Part shown: piece by piece, positions 1 through 8,964 of the stretch
Position numbering within the stretch: position 1 is the first letter of the stretch
Layout of the letters: each line of letters opens with the position of its first letter
Assembly: GCA_048268485.1 (NCBI GenBank)
Contig: JBLWVL010000018.1
Coordinates: 6,710-70,709, forward strand
From: Oceanospirillum sp048268485
GTDB taxonomy: Bacteria; Pseudomonadota; Gammaproteobacteria; Pseudomonadales; Halomonadaceae
Length of the DNA: 64,000 bases
Direction of reading: 5' to 3'
Position numbers and translations under genes: made by a program
The notes under the pieces: model-generated
What the model saw: only the letters and a program-made list of their open reading frames with translations
Told to the model about the DNA's origin: nothing
The model's database searches: none

Positions 1-1
1 A

Positions 2-103
2 CTTTTCGGACTCGATACGGTTCAGTACTTGATAATCGGTCGATTATACATGGCGTTGGCGGCTGTGATAACCGCCCTATGGCTGCTCGGTACGAGAAAT
101 TGA
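2..103 (+). CDS. C-terminal end of an unidentified membrane protein (partial)
   Basis: The second reading frame is open from the left edge to a TGA at 101-103 and encodes 33 residues. The stretch MALAAVITALWLL reads as a transmembrane helix and is followed by a short polar tail (GTRN), the pattern of the last helix of an inner-membrane protein. The rest of the gene lies outside the window, so the family cannot be named. It runs convergently with holC. The open frame is short and could be chance; the hydrophobic composition is the only support. Confidence 0.4.
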   Translation, partial: LFGLDTVQYLIIGRLYMALAAVITALWLLGTRN

Positions 104-156
104 ATCCCGCATAGCGCGTTTTGGGCTGGAAGTTTTAAAGTCTGCTGGCTATCGCT

Positions 157-588
157 TTAACGGCGCATATCGTGACGGTTAATCAGGTAGCCGCGTTCTT
201 TATAAAAACGCCAGTCGTCACGTTTGGCCTTTAGCAGAGATTCCTGCTGAAAAACGACTTCGGCGACTCGCTCGAAGCGGCTGAAATGGTCCGGTATATG
301 GGGGCAAAGGTTGATCATTACATCGTGATGGTGAGCGCAATCATCGCTGTGTCCGATCGCTACCGGTACCTCCTGAATCCTGTCGTCGCCGATCATCAGG
401 TGAGGAATAAAGCTGTTCGGGCGAAACTCCCATAGCAGGCGATCGATCTCTTTGGCCTGAGCTTCATCCACTGCCTGAATATAGATCTGGTGCCCTTTAC
501 GTAGCACCTTCTCGGTCAGACGGCAGACAAAGTTAAGCTGAGTTTCAGGCTCTGTGGCAGGCAGGATGTAGAAATCGACTTGGGTCAT
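157..588 (-). CDS. holC: DNA polymerase III subunit chi
   Basis: Chi binds psi in the clamp-loader assembly and contacts single-strand binding protein at the replication fork. The 143-residue product has the usual family length. It opens with MTQVDFYIL, the first strand typical of chi, followed by a helix containing NFVCRLTEKVLRKG, and ends with a basic, aromatic tail including WRFYKERGY. In pseudomonads and relatives pepA and holC are neighbours on one strand. Here they share a strand but a diguanylate cyclase gene on the other strand sits between them. valS, often next to holC, is not visible in the 156 bases to the left. The ATG at 588 is the natural start. Confidence 0.93.
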   Translation of the reverse strand: MTQVDFYILPATEPETQLNFVCRLTEKVLRKGHQIYIQAVDEAQAKEIDRLLWEFRPNSFIPHLMIGDDRIQEVPVAIGHSDDCAHHHDVMINLCPHIPDHFSRFERVAEVVFQQESLLKAKRDDWRFYKERGYLINRHDMRR

Positions 589-702
589 AGTGGTAAGGTG
601 CCTGTAATAAATCGCTGGGCCAATTGCTTTCAGCTGTTTTTTGTAATGGATTGTTGGTTTTTTTAATAAATGAAAATATCACCGGGAGATCATCGGAGTA
701 TT

Positions 703-778
703 GTAACATCTGAAAAAACAATACGATAACACCAGAAACAGATGTGATAATATCCGAAAAAAGGCGTGATAAGACCGC
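703..778. repeat. Four helically phased direct repeats upstream of the diguanylate cyclase gene
   Basis: Four related units begin at 703 (GTAACATCTGAAAAAACA), 725 (GATAACACCAGAAACAG), 746 (GATAATATCCGAAAAAAG) and 768 (GATAAGACCG). Their spacing is 22, 21 and 22 bases, about two helical turns, so they face the same side of the DNA. They lie 85-160 bases before the GGDEF start, between it and the divergent holC. This is the layout of a cooperative regulator-binding region. The regulator is unknown. Confidence 0.45.
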
Positions 779-862
779 TTAGATTTAATCATTGACCCTA
801 TCAGGCAGGCTTTCGTATTTGCCCGTCCAGCAGATCTCAGGTGGTTTTAAGGTAGGGACAGC

Positions 863-2854
863 ATGTCGGCTTTGACCGAGAGAGCGCAATTAGTGTTTGA
901 ATCTGTCCAGTTTTTAAAAACAGAGTGGAAACGTTTATTTTTACTCACCTGTGGTGCCTATGTTCTTATTACGTTAGCTCTGCTGATGGGAAAGAGTACA
1001 TATGACCAAGGCCTTAAGGACCGGGTTGTCGAGCGCCATCAGTACCTGTTAAACCTTACCGAAAACCGCATCCATCAATTTGTCCTGCGTGTTGCTCTGG
1101 ATGCCCAGCAACTGAGTGTCCTGCCAAGTATACGGCGCTTCATATTGAACCCCTCTGAAACAACCCGTTCAGAAGTCGAAAATGTTTTCCGCCGGGCTGC
1201 GGATGTTGATAGTCGCTATGATCAGATTCGAATTATCGGTTTGTCCGGCCAGGAGCTTATTCGGGTCAATGATTACATCGATGGGGCTCGTCCCGTTGCT
1301 GTTGAGCAGCTGCAAAATAAGTATTACCGCTACTATGTTCAGGAAGGTTTGAAACTTGCGCCGGGTCAGATTTACCTGTCACCGTTAGATCTTAATGTTG
1401 AACACGGAGAAGTTGAGCAGCCTTATAAGCCTGTGATTCGGGCGGTAACACTTCTGAGAGATGACCAGGGTATGCCTTTGGCTCTGGTGGTGCTCAATTA
1501 TAAAGCCGGTTACTTTCTGAATCGCTTTCGGGCTCATTTTGAGGCCAGTGACCGTGGGATGCTGGTCAATAGTGAAGGTTATTGGTTATCAAACCATTTT
1601 AGAGAAAGCGAATGGGGTTGGCAGTTGCAGCGACCTGATAAAGTCATCTCAGCGTGGAATGCTGAGCTTTGGCAGTTGATGCAGCAGAAGCCCGAAGGTG
1701 TTTTCGATGCGAATGATGAGCTGATCAGTTACCGTCAGGTTCATCCTGCAGAGTTTGACGAGTTCTCGGATGGGCGTTTTAACGCCGACCTGGGGCTAAA
1801 GCAGGATGTAAAAGTCCAGTCATGGTTTTCTATGGTTCGAACATCAGAAGATGAGTGGTTGGCCCATGCTTTTTACCAACACCCTGGTGTTAAGCTTTTT
1901 GTCCTTTTTATCTATTTTTCTGTATTCACGTTGATTTGGTTTTTCCTGAAACACCGGATTGCCAAGCAAATTAATGAGCAGCAAAAAAATAGCTATACCG
2001 CAGAGCTGGAGGACCTTTATTACAACGCGCCAGTGGGTTATCTGACCTTTGATGCGACCAGTCTGATCACCAATGCGAATAACAAAACTCTGGAGTATCT
2101 GGGTTACCGCCGGGATGAGCTGGTTAATAAAAAGCGTTTGAAAGATATGCTGTCGACAGAGTCCAAGGCTCAGATCAACCTGGCAATGTCGACACACTAT
2201 GTGGGGGATTTACGCCTGGATCTTCAATGTAAGGATGGCCGTTGGCTGCCTGTTGCCAGTGCGATTTCATCTAAGTTTCATGGCTCGGCATTAACCATCA
2301 GCCGTTGTAGTGTACAGGATATCAGCCTGCAGCTGGAGTTGGAGCAGCGCTTAAAAGCGCTTGCTAATACCGATGCTTTGACTGGCGCTTACAACCGCCG
2401 ATACGTTGAAAAGCTGTTTCTTCATGCTCTGGAGGAATGGTCCTCTGAAAACGATAATCTGGCCATATTAATGCTGGATATTGATCACTTTAAAAGTATT
2501 AATGATACCTATGGTCACAGCACCGGAGATGATGTTCTTGTTGCATTCACGCAGCTGTGCCAAAGATGCTTAGGAGATCAGGGTTACTTCTCACGTTTTG
2601 GCGGTGAAGAGTTTTTGGCAGTTTTACCTGGGATGGACCTGTCATCTGCCGTCGCCAGTGCTGAACATATAAGGGCTGAAACAGAGGCTTTGCGCATCGA
2701 TAAAGGCACGGGGAATGATATCGCTTTTACCGTATCGATTGGCGTCGCAGTTTATAATAAGACTGAGAAAGAGACGTTGGATCAGTTGGTTTACCGGGCG
2801 GATGAAGCGCTTTACCGTGCTAAAAATACGGGGCGCAATCAGGTTTGCGTTTAA
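863..2854 (+). CDS. Membrane-bound sensory diguanylate cyclase (periplasmic sensor, PAS, GGDEF)
   Basis: This 663-residue protein should make the second messenger c-di-GMP from two GTP at the inner membrane. A first membrane helix (about 24-43) is followed by a long periplasmic sensor region resembling a Cache-type domain, then a second helix (about 342-362). A PAS-like domain spans about 378-495 (YYNAPVGYLTFDAT). The GGDEF domain fills the C terminus, with DALTGAYNRR, LDIDHFKSINDTYGHSTGD and the active-site GGEEF at residues 580-584. An RxxD inhibitory site is not present at the usual position before GGEEF (the local residues are GDQGYFSRF), so product feedback through that site is unlikely. 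The gene interrupts the pepA-holC neighbourhood and is preceded by phased repeats. The ligand of the sensor is unknown. Confidence 0.9.
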   Translation: MSALTERAQLVFESVQFLKTEWKRLFLLTCGAYVLITLALLMGKSTYDQGLKDRVVERHQYLLNLTENRIHQFVLRVALDAQQLSVLPSIRRFILNPSETTRSEVENVFRRAADVDSRYDQIRIIGLSGQELIRVNDYIDGARPVAVEQLQNKYYRYYVQEGLKLAPGQIYLSPLDLNVEHGEVEQPYKPVIRAVTLLRDDQGMPLALVVLNYKAGYFLNRFRAHFEASDRGMLVNSEGYWLSNHFRESEWGWQLQRPDKVISAWNAELWQLMQQKPEGVFDANDELISYRQVHPAEFDEFSDGRFNADLGLKQDVKVQSWFSMVRTSEDEWLAHAFYQHPGVKLFVLFIYFSVFTLIWFFLKHRIAKQINEQQKNSYTAELEDLYYNAPVGYLTFDATSLITNANNKTLEYLGYRRDELVNKKRLKDMLSTESKAQINLAMSTHYVGDLRLDLQCKDGRWLPVASAISSKFHGSALTISRCSVQDISLQLELEQRLKALANTDALTGAYNRRYVEKLFLHALEEWSSENDNLAILMLDIDHFKSINDTYGHSTGDDVLVAFTQLCQRCLGDQGYFSRFGGEEFLAVLPGMDLSSAVASAEHIRAETEALRIDKGTGNDIAFTVSIGVAVYNKTEKETLDQLVYRADEALYRAKNTGRNQVCV

Positions 2855-2948
2855 TCAGCTTCGCAGCTGAAACATTCAAACCAGGCTCTCTGTAACCCAC
2901 TAGGCTACGCAAAAGTATTTTAAATACAGAAACAGTTAAGCCATAAGA

Positions 2949-2973
2949 GGTCTCAACCATATAGGTTGAGACC
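2949..2973. other. Perfect 10-bp inverted repeat between convergent genes
   Basis: GGTCTCAACC at 2949-2958 and its exact complement GGTTGAGACC at 2964-2973 are separated by ATATA. The hairpin sits between the convergent diguanylate cyclase and pepA genes. There is no T-run on either side, so it is not a standard intrinsic terminator. It may act as a bidirectional transcript-end structure or a protein site. Confidence 0.5.
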
Positions 2974-3033
2974 CTCTGACCCGGAAGGTGCTGACGACCT
3001 TGTAATCAATACCCTCCGGTGTCACCGGCTCTG

Positions 3034-4518
3034 CTACGAGGCTTTATCAGCCTTGGACAGCAGGTACTGCGTCAGCAGAGGCACGGGGCGGCCTGTAGCG
3101 CCTTTCTCTTTACCGCTATGCCAGGCTGTACCCGCTATATCGATGTGTGCCCAGCGGTAGTCTTCGGTAAAGCGTGACAGGAAGCAGGCGGCGGTAATAG
3201 TGCCTGCCGGACGGCCGCCAATATTGGCAATATCAGCAAAATTGGAATCCAGCTGCTGCTGGTATTCTTCCCATAGCGGCATTTGCCAGGCTTTATCGTT
3301 GGCGTCGATACCGGCTTCCAGTAGTTCTGCTGCCAGTTTGTCATCATTCGCCAGCAGACCTGAGGCATGGTGACCCAGGCCAATAATGCAGGCACCGGTA
3401 AGGGTGGCGATATCAACAACGGTTTCCGGATCGTATTTACCGATATAAGTCAGGGCATCACACAGCACCAGCCGGCCTTCTGCATCGGTATTCAGGATTT
3501 CAACGGTTTTACCGGACATGGTGGTGACAATATCACCTGGTTTAGAGGCATTGCCCGCAGGCATGTTTTCTACTGCGGCAACAACACCAACTACGTTCAG
3601 TTTAGGTTTTAGTTGTTTCAGCATCGTCATGGTGCCCATAACACTGGCCGCACCACACATGTCGAACTTCATTTCGTCCATACCTTCGCCCGGCTTCAGG
3701 CTGATACCGCCGGTGTCAAAGGTCACACCTTTACCGACCAGTACATGGGGCTTGGCATCGCCATTGCCTTTATATTCCATTACCACAAGGCGAGGTGCTT
3801 CCACGCTGCCTTTAGCCACAGACAGCAGGGAGTTCATGCCCAGCTCTGCCATCTGGTTTTCATCCAGAATGGTCAGGGATAGTTCATCAAAATCTTTTGC
3901 CAGCTCTTGTGCCTGTTCCGCCAGGTAAACCGGTGTGCAGATATTGCCCGGCAAGTTACCCAGGGTACGGGTTACATTCATGCCTTCACCGGTCGCTGCA
4001 CCGGTATCCAATGCTTTCTGAACCGCTCCTTCGGCACCTGGTACAGACAGAGTAATGCTACTCAGGGCAGTAGGGTCAGCCTGTTTGCTTTTCAGCTGAT
4101 CAAATACATAAAGCGCGGTGACTGTGTTTTCTGCCAGCAGGCGGGCTTTCCAGTTCAGGTCACGACCTTTAATTTCAATATCTTCAAGGCTCAGTGCCAG
4201 GGATTTGATTTTGGTGTCTTTTACGGCGTTAATAATATTTTTGATCAGGGTGCGGAATTTGCCTTCTTTAAGCTCTTCTGCTTTGCCGGTACCCACCAGT
4301 AGTAATCGGCCTTTCAGTTCACCAGCTTCCGGCAGCAGTTGTGTCTGTCCATATTTACCGGTGAAATCGCCCAGCCCAAGAATACGGGCGATAGCTCCAC
4401 CGCTGGCATTGTCCAGCAGTTGTGCATTGTTGCCCAGAGTTGTATCCGCAGCGACAAAGGCGACACGGCAATCGGCAGATAGTTCGGATAGTGCTTGTGT
4501 TGTAGCGTTAAAGGACAT
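3034..4518 (-). CDS. pepA: Leucyl aminopeptidase (cytosol aminopeptidase, M17)
   Basis: PepA removes N-terminal residues from peptides using two metal ions; in enterobacteria it also binds DNA in plasmid-dimer resolution and carAB control. The 494-residue product has the M17 signature NTDAEGRLVLCDAL and the metal/substrate segment GKGVTFDTGGISLKPG, which supplies the conserved Lys and Asp. A longer frame to 4554 exists, but the ATG at 4518 is preferred because AGTGGGG lies just upstream at ribosome-binding distance and the product then begins MSFNATTQ. The gene is divergent from lptF, an arrangement conserved in many gammaproteobacteria. Length and motifs leave little doubt. Confidence 0.96.
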   Translation of the reverse strand: MSFNATTQALSELSADCRVAFVAADTTLGNNAQLLDNASGGAIARILGLGDFTGKYGQTQLLPEAGELKGRLLLVGTGKAEELKEGKFRTLIKNIINAVKDTKIKSLALSLEDIEIKGRDLNWKARLLAENTVTALYVFDQLKSKQADPTALSSITLSVPGAEGAVQKALDTGAATGEGMNVTRTLGNLPGNICTPVYLAEQAQELAKDFDELSLTILDENQMAELGMNSLLSVAKGSVEAPRLVVMEYKGNGDAKPHVLVGKGVTFDTGGISLKPGEGMDEMKFDMCGAASVMGTMTMLKQLKPKLNVVGVVAAVENMPAGNASKPGDIVTTMSGKTVEILNTDAEGRLVLCDALTYIGKYDPETVVDIATLTGACIIGLGHHASGLLANDDKLAAELLEAGIDANDKAWQMPLWEEYQQQLDSNFADIANIGGRPAGTITAACFLSRFTEDYRWAHIDIAGTAWHSGKEKGATGRPVPLLTQYLLSKADKAS

Positions 4519-4725
4519 AAAAACCCCACTTGAAAATGATGACAGGCAAGACAAAAGCAGTCTGTTATTAGATAATTTGCCTGTTCGACTCAGTAGTATA
4601 TGGTGACTGCTGACAGTTTACGCAATGCCTGTGGTAACCGAAAGTGATATAGAGGTATCGCTGTAGCGGTTATCGAATCTGACATAAGCACTTTGGCTTA
4701 TTGTCTCATATCTTAGGAGCGTCTT

Positions 4726-5835
4726 TTGATCCTGTTTCGTTATCTGGTCCGAGAGGTACTGCTGACGCTGACAGCGGTATCTGCCGTGTTATTGCTGATT
4801 ATTCTTGGCGGGCGGTTTATTGGTCTCTTTCAGGATGTTGCGGAGGGCTCCCTGTCTCTTGATTTTCTCTGGACACTTCTTCTGTTGCAGTTTCCTTCGG
4901 TGCTTGAGTTGATTCTCCCTCTTGGATTTTTTCTGTCTGTGATGCTGACCTATGGCCGTCTTTATCAGGAAAATGAGATGGGAGTTTTGATGGCTTGCGG
5001 CTTTTCACCCAATCGATTGCTGAGCTATACCCTGATGACAGGCTTGCTTGTCGCTTCTGTCGTTGCCAGTTTTAGCCTCTGGCTGACGCCCTGGAGTGAG
5101 TCCCGGGTTGCTCAAATTCTGGAGGAGCAGAAACAGCGAGTTGACTTTTCCACCATCAAACCCGGCCGTTTTCAGGAGTTCTCCGGCGGGCAGGTGGTTT
5201 ATACGGAAGAGTTGACCGACTCGAATACCCGAATGCATACGGTATTTTTGTCCCATGAGGTTACTGGTGATGACGGGCAGAAACGAACCGCTGTTTTTAA
5301 AGCTGAGCAGGGTTATCAGTATTTGGATGCTAAAACGGGCAGCCGTTATCTGGTTTTAGAGAATGGCTCCCGTACCGAGGGACGGGCGGGGGCAGGAGAT
5401 TTCTCGCTATTGACGTTTGAGCGTTATGCTGTGCGTATGTCAGAAAGAAGCGCATCGACGATCTCTTATAAAGTTCGTCAGATGCCAACGTCAGCCGTGT
5501 GGAACTCCGATAAAATTGAGCATCAGGCTGCTTTTCAATGGCGAATATCGTTGCCGTTGATGGTGATTGTCGTGACCATGATTGCAGTACCTTTGAGTTA
5601 TGTGCGTCCAAGGCAGGGGCGTTTTGCGAAGCTTTTTCCTGCAATTTTTCTACATATCTTTTATCTGAGTGGCTTGATCTCTGTTCAGGGGATGGTTGAG
5701 AAAGGAAAGCTGGACCCCTCAATTGGTTTATGGGTGGTACATGGCGTTTTTCTAATGATTGCAGGTTATCTGCTGCTAAAAGAGCCCGTGGCTAATATGC
5801 TTAAGCCCTCAGGCCTGAGAGGGCAAGGGGTATGA
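4726..5835 (+). CDS. lptF: LPS export ABC transporter permease LptF
   Basis: LptF pairs with LptG in the inner-membrane LptB2FG transporter that extracts lipopolysaccharide and sends it through LptC/LptA to the outer membrane. The 369-residue product has the family layout: N-terminal helices (from residue about 12, LTLTAVSAVLLLIILGGRFI), a periplasmic beta-jellyroll region in the middle, and C-terminal helices from about 270. Translation appears to start at TTG 4726, six bases after the strong Shine-Dalgarno sequence TAGGAG. The stop overlaps the lptG start by four bases (ATGA), indicating translational coupling. It is divergent from pepA. Confidence 0.95.
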   Translation: MILFRYLVREVLLTLTAVSAVLLLIILGGRFIGLFQDVAEGSLSLDFLWTLLLLQFPSVLELILPLGFFLSVMLTYGRLYQENEMGVLMACGFSPNRLLSYTLMTGLLVASVVASFSLWLTPWSESRVAQILEEQKQRVDFSTIKPGRFQEFSGGQVVYTEELTDSNTRMHTVFLSHEVTGDDGQKRTAVFKAEQGYQYLDAKTGSRYLVLENGSRTEGRAGAGDFSLLTFERYAVRMSERSASTISYKVRQMPTSAVWNSDKIEHQAAFQWRISLPLMVIVVTMIAVPLSYVRPRQGRFAKLFPAIFLHIFYLSGLISVQGMVEKGKLDPSIGLWVVHGVFLMIAGYLLLKEPVANMLKPSGLRGQGV

Positions 5836-6902
5836 AAACGCTGGACCGATACATTGCTAAGAGTGTTTTTGCAGCGGTTCTGATTGTCCAGATGCTGTTG
5901 TTGGGGCTGGATCTGATGCTGGCGCTGGTGAATGAGCTTGATAATCTGAATGACAGTTATCAGCTTAGCAATGCACTTTATTATGTGATGTTAAGTGCTC
6001 CCCGTCGCTTTTACGATCTGGTACCTGTTGGTGTTATGGTTGGAGCCCTGATTGGTTTGGGGAGTCTTGCCAGTAATAATGAGTTAGCCGTAATTCGGGC
6101 GGCGGGGGTTTCAATCACCCGAATTATCTGGTCCGTGATGAAACCTATGTTGCTTATTATCGCGGTAACGGCTTTTGTCGGGGAGTTTATCTCTCCGAAA
6201 ACAGAGGTAGAGGCGCAAAACTATCGTACGATGAAGCGTTGGGATACCTCCAATGCGGCCGGGAAATGGGGCGTATGGCTCAGGGATGGCAATGATTATT
6301 TTTATTTCAGATCGATTCGCACGGATGGCAAACTATCCGGAATCCAGCGCCACAGCTTCGATGAAGCAGGCAAAAAGTTGCTTTCGATTACTTATGCCCA
6401 GTCTGGGCATTATGATTTTGATAAAAAAGGCTGGGTACTGGATCAGGCGGTAAAGGCTAGTATAGGTAATCATCGGGTCAGAAATGAGCAGGTTTCTTCT
6501 ATTTTCTGGAGCAGTGACCTGAAGCCGGAGCTGATGAAGGTTATTATCCTGGAACAGCGATACCTGGCACCGTCAGATCTTTGGCGATACTCCCAATATC
6601 TCAAGGACCAGGGGCTGAAGTCACACGAACATGAGATGGCATTCTGGCAGAAAGTGCTGATGCCGTTAACACTTTCATCGTTAGTTCTGGTTGCGGCATC
6701 CTTTGTGTTCGGTCCACTGCGATCTGCTCCGGCAGGTACTCGTGTTTTCAGTGGTGTTATCGTTGGCCTGGCGGTGAAATATGTTCAGGATATTTTAGGT
6801 CCAGCCAGTGTCGTATATGGCTTTGATCCTGTTTGGGCTGTACTGACACCGGCTATAGGCTGTGCGCTTTATGGTGTCGTTCTGATTCGTCGTACCGGAT
6901 AA
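5832..6902 (+). CDS. lptG: LPS export ABC transporter permease LptG
   Basis: This is the second permease of the LptB2FG lipopolysaccharide exporter. The 356 residues begin MKTLDRYIAKSVF, a typical LptG N terminus, followed by helices at about 12-35 and 55-80, a central periplasmic domain, and three C-terminal helices from about 270 (MPLTLSSLVLVAASFVFG and following). The start ATG overlaps the lptF stop. Both genes are expected in one transcript and at matched levels. lptB, lptA and lptC are elsewhere, as is usual. Confidence 0.95.
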   Translation: MKTLDRYIAKSVFAAVLIVQMLLLGLDLMLALVNELDNLNDSYQLSNALYYVMLSAPRRFYDLVPVGVMVGALIGLGSLASNNELAVIRAAGVSITRIIWSVMKPMLLIIAVTAFVGEFISPKTEVEAQNYRTMKRWDTSNAAGKWGVWLRDGNDYFYFRSIRTDGKLSGIQRHSFDEAGKKLLSITYAQSGHYDFDKKGWVLDQAVKASIGNHRVRNEQVSSIFWSSDLKPELMKVIILEQRYLAPSDLWRYSQYLKDQGLKSHEHEMAFWQKVLMPLTLSSLVLVAASFVFGPLRSAPAGTRVFSGVIVGLAVKYVQDILGPASVVYGFDPVWAVLTPAIGCALYGVVLIRRTG

Positions 6903-6942
6903 ATCACTCTTACTTTTTTGTTTTCAGCACTAAGGCATATAA

Positions 6943-7494
6943 ATGACAACAAGTGGACGCCAGTTTCCAAAGCAGACTTATACCCGCCCGGCCGGGCTGA
7001 TTCGTCGGTTGGGGGCGATGATGTACGATTTTCTGATTATTGTAGCGATCTGGATGTTACTGGGCTTTGCCCGGCTGCCCTTCCTGCCGGAAGGGGTTGA
7101 TGCAATGAATGATCATGCAGGTCCGGGCTTCCAGAGTATCCTTTTTCTGGTGACCTTTGGCTTTTTCACTTTCTTCTGGCGTCGTACCGGCCAGACATTG
7201 GGTATGCAGGCCTGGCGTATCCGGATTCAGAACAGCGATGGTCGCGCGATCACTCTGACACAATCTCTGATACGCTTTTTCTGCGGTGCTTTTTCCCTGA
7301 GCTGCTTGGGGCTGGGGCATTTCTGGATGTTGTTTTCCCCTTCTAAAAAGACCTGGCCGGATAGCTTCTCTGAGTCAGAGGTGGTCTATGTTCCTTCTGA
7401 TAAAGAAGTCGCACGCCTGAATACTGCTGATAAGGCCGCTACTGCAGAGACGGTTGATAAAGAAAACCGCAAGCAAGGCAAAAAAAAGAGCTAA
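6943..7494 (+). CDS. RDD family membrane protein
   Basis: The 183-residue protein carries an RDD domain: the Arg-rich entry motif RPAGLIRRLGAMMYDFLII (about 13-31) leads into a first helix, a second helix lies near 60-80 (SILFLVTFGFFTFFWRR), and GQTLGMQAWRIRI is the characteristic loop before the third helix. The C-terminal 40 residues are charged and lysine-rich (KENRKQGKKKS). RDD proteins are small inner-membrane proteins, some proposed to be transporters; no specific substrate is evident. It lies 40 bases after lptG and may share its transcript. Its stop codon is inside the hairpin of the convergent trxC terminator. Confidence 0.85.
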   Translation: MTTSGRQFPKQTYTRPAGLIRRLGAMMYDFLIIVAIWMLLGFARLPFLPEGVDAMNDHAGPGFQSILFLVTFGFFTFFWRRTGQTLGMQAWRIRIQNSDGRAITLTQSLIRFFCGAFSLSCLGLGHFWMLFSPSKKTWPDSFSESEVVYVPSDKEVARLNTADKAATAETVDKENRKQGKKKS

Positions 7495-7517
7495 GCACTC
7501 CTGCTTAGTGCTTAGCT
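7480..7517 (-). terminator. Intrinsic terminator of trxC
   Basis: Arms AGCTAAGCACT (7489-7499) and AGTGCTTAGCT (7507-7517) form an 11-bp perfect stem with a 7-base loop. Read on the minus strand, the stem is followed within a few bases by a run of T (7481-7487 read as A on the plus strand). This fits the end of the trxC transcript and overlaps the last codons of the RDD gene. Confidence 0.8.
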
Positions 7518-7562
7518 CGCTAGCATTTTTAATCGGCTCTCTTACCTCTTTCCTTGCCGTGA

Positions 7563-8003
7563 TCAGCTGTTGGCCTGAATCCAGGCTTTCAGCTGGGCAG
7601 GCTGCATGACGCCTGACTGTCGGGCAACCTCCTTTCCACCTTTAAAGATCGCCAATGTCGGAATGCTTCGGATACCAAACTGAGCACCCAGTTGCTGCTC
7701 CTGCTCAGTGTTTACTTTCGCCATTCTGACATTAGGCTCAAGCTCAGGTGTTATCTGGGAAAAGATAGGTCCCATCATTTGGCAGGGGCCACACCAGGGA
7801 GCCCAGAAATCCACAACAACAGGTAGATCAGAGTTAGCAATCACCTTAGCCATTGTTGATTGAGTCAGGTTTTGAGGCTCTCCGGTAAACAAAGCTTGCT
7901 TACATTTGCCACAATTGGGCTTATCAGCCAGCCTGTTATCAGGGATACGGTTTACGGCGCTACAGTGAGGGCAAACGACGTGAGAGGATTGTTGTTCGGA
8001 CAT
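7563..8003 (-). CDS. trxC: Thioredoxin 2 (zinc-binding thioredoxin TrxC)
   Basis: TrxC reduces protein disulfides and is often part of the oxidative-stress response. The 146-residue product has the N-terminal zinc finger, with CPHC near residue 11 and CGKC near residue 31, followed by a thioredoxin fold with the active site WCGPC in FWAPWCGPCQMM. The ATG at 8003 is chosen over 8015 because GGGAAG of the upstream codons makes a ribosome-binding site at the right distance. It lies near the Prx-Grx gene preceded by an OxyR-type site, which fits a local redox-stress theme, although no OxyR site is evident in front of trxC itself. Confidence 0.94.
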   Translation of the reverse strand: MSEQQSSHVVCPHCSAVNRIPDNRLADKPNCGKCKQALFTGEPQNLTQSTMAKVIANSDLPVVVDFWAPWCGPCQMMGPIFSQITPELEPNVRMAKVNTEQEQQLGAQFGIRSIPTLAIFKGGKEVARQSGVMQPAQLKAWIQANS

Positions 8004-8043
8004 GATTCTTCCCATCGATAAGGTTTGTTAGTTAAGTCTTATA

Positions 8044-8076
8044 TAAGGGTGGCGAAGCGATTTTCAACCACCCTTA
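8044..8076. other. Inverted repeat between trxC and the upstream gene
   Basis: TAAGGGTGG (8044-8052) and CCACCCTTA (8068-8076) form a 9-bp perfect stem with a 15-base loop. It lies between two minus-strand genes, 40 bases after the stop of the upstream gene. No T-run follows on the minus strand, so it may be a weak terminator, a processing site or an attenuator ahead of trxC. Confidence 0.4.
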
Positions 8077-8115
8077 CCATCAGTCGATTGCACCGTAGGC
8101 AAAACAGAGGCGTGA

Positions 8116-8964
8116 TTAGCTCAGGGCCTGCTCAAGTTTGAGAAGATTCTCAAGGCATTGCTTGTGATCGAGCAGCAGCAGGGGCTGGTTTCCAGAATTT
8201 AAGGGATTACTTCTGAGTTGATCACAGGCTGAGAACAGTGCTGCCGGTTGTATGCCATACCCTTCTGTCAAAGCACCCTGCTGAAAGACAGCAAAGTTCA
8301 GGGGGAGCAGTTTCTGCTGGTTGGGCAAGCTTAGTTTCCCCAGGCGGGCAAAACTGTGGGTTGGTTTGATATTGAGACCATCACCCAGGGGTAAGTCAGT
8401 GAAGGGAACCAATAATAGCTCTCCGGTCAGGCTGCCTTGCTCCAGTTTTTGTCTGAACCATAACACCAGGTTTTGCAGCTGGTGGCGTTTCTGTTCTTCC
8501 TGTGACAACAGTTGCCAGTCAAGTTGTGTCAGTTTCTCCAGAGGGCTGGCAAAGTAAAGCCACTCCTGAAGGTTGCCCTTCTGTTCTGTTGGAATGCTGG
8601 TCAGGCTTCTTGATATCAGGTGTTGGTGCAGAGTCTGGCAGGCGTCGATTGAGTTGTTGGGCTGAAGTGAAAGCTGATAGTTCCAGACCTGGTTTTGCCA
8701 CTCCCTGCTGACTGCAAAAGGAATATTGGTTTTCAGTTGCTGAGCAAGAAAGCGTGATGGTGGAATCGACAGTCGTTGGGGCGCACTGTCAGAAGTCGAT
8801 ACAGAATGGGTGTTGGGTGAGTATGAACCGAAGAGTTTAATTGCACTTTGAAGCGGTAGTCGGCAAAGGTTGCCAAAACAGTCGCCCAGATCAAAAAGGG
8901 CAGAGGTCAGGTGTGACGAGGATGCAAATTCAAACGGATTAGCAGACTGATTCTGAGGCAGCAT
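8116..8964 (-). CDS. Hypothetical protein, Gln/Leu-rich
   Basis: I do not recognise this 282-residue protein. It has no signal peptide or membrane helix. It is rich in Gln, Leu and Ser, with a helical middle (about 130-165, KLTQLDWQLLSQEEQKRHQ) and a C-terminal part with alternating hydrophobic strands. The ATG at 8964 has AGGAA eight bases upstream. The gene is upstream of trxC on the same strand and its 5' end overlaps a Met/His-rich small frame. Its divergent neighbour is the Prx-Grx gene with an OxyR-type site in the shared gap, so a redox-stress link is possible but unproven. Confidence 0.7.
   Translation of the reverse strand: MLPQNQSANPFEFASSSHLTSALFDLGDCFGNLCRLPLQSAIKLFGSYSPNTHSVSTSDSAPQRLSIPPSRFLAQQLKTNIPFAVSREWQNQVWNYQLSLQPNNSIDACQTLHQHLISRSLTSIPTEQKGNLQEWLYFASPLEKLTQLDWQLLSQEEQKRHQLQNLVLWFRQKLEQGSLTGELLLVPFTDLPLGDGLNIKPTHSFARLGKLSLPNQQKLLPLNFAVFQQGALTEGYGIQPAALFSACDQLRSNPLNSGNQPLLLLDHKQCLENLLKLEQALS

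Noticed and set aside
2966..3160. 64-codon frame between the diguanylate cyclase and pepA
   Set aside because: It overlaps pepA antisense, lacks a ribosome-binding site and shows no family features.
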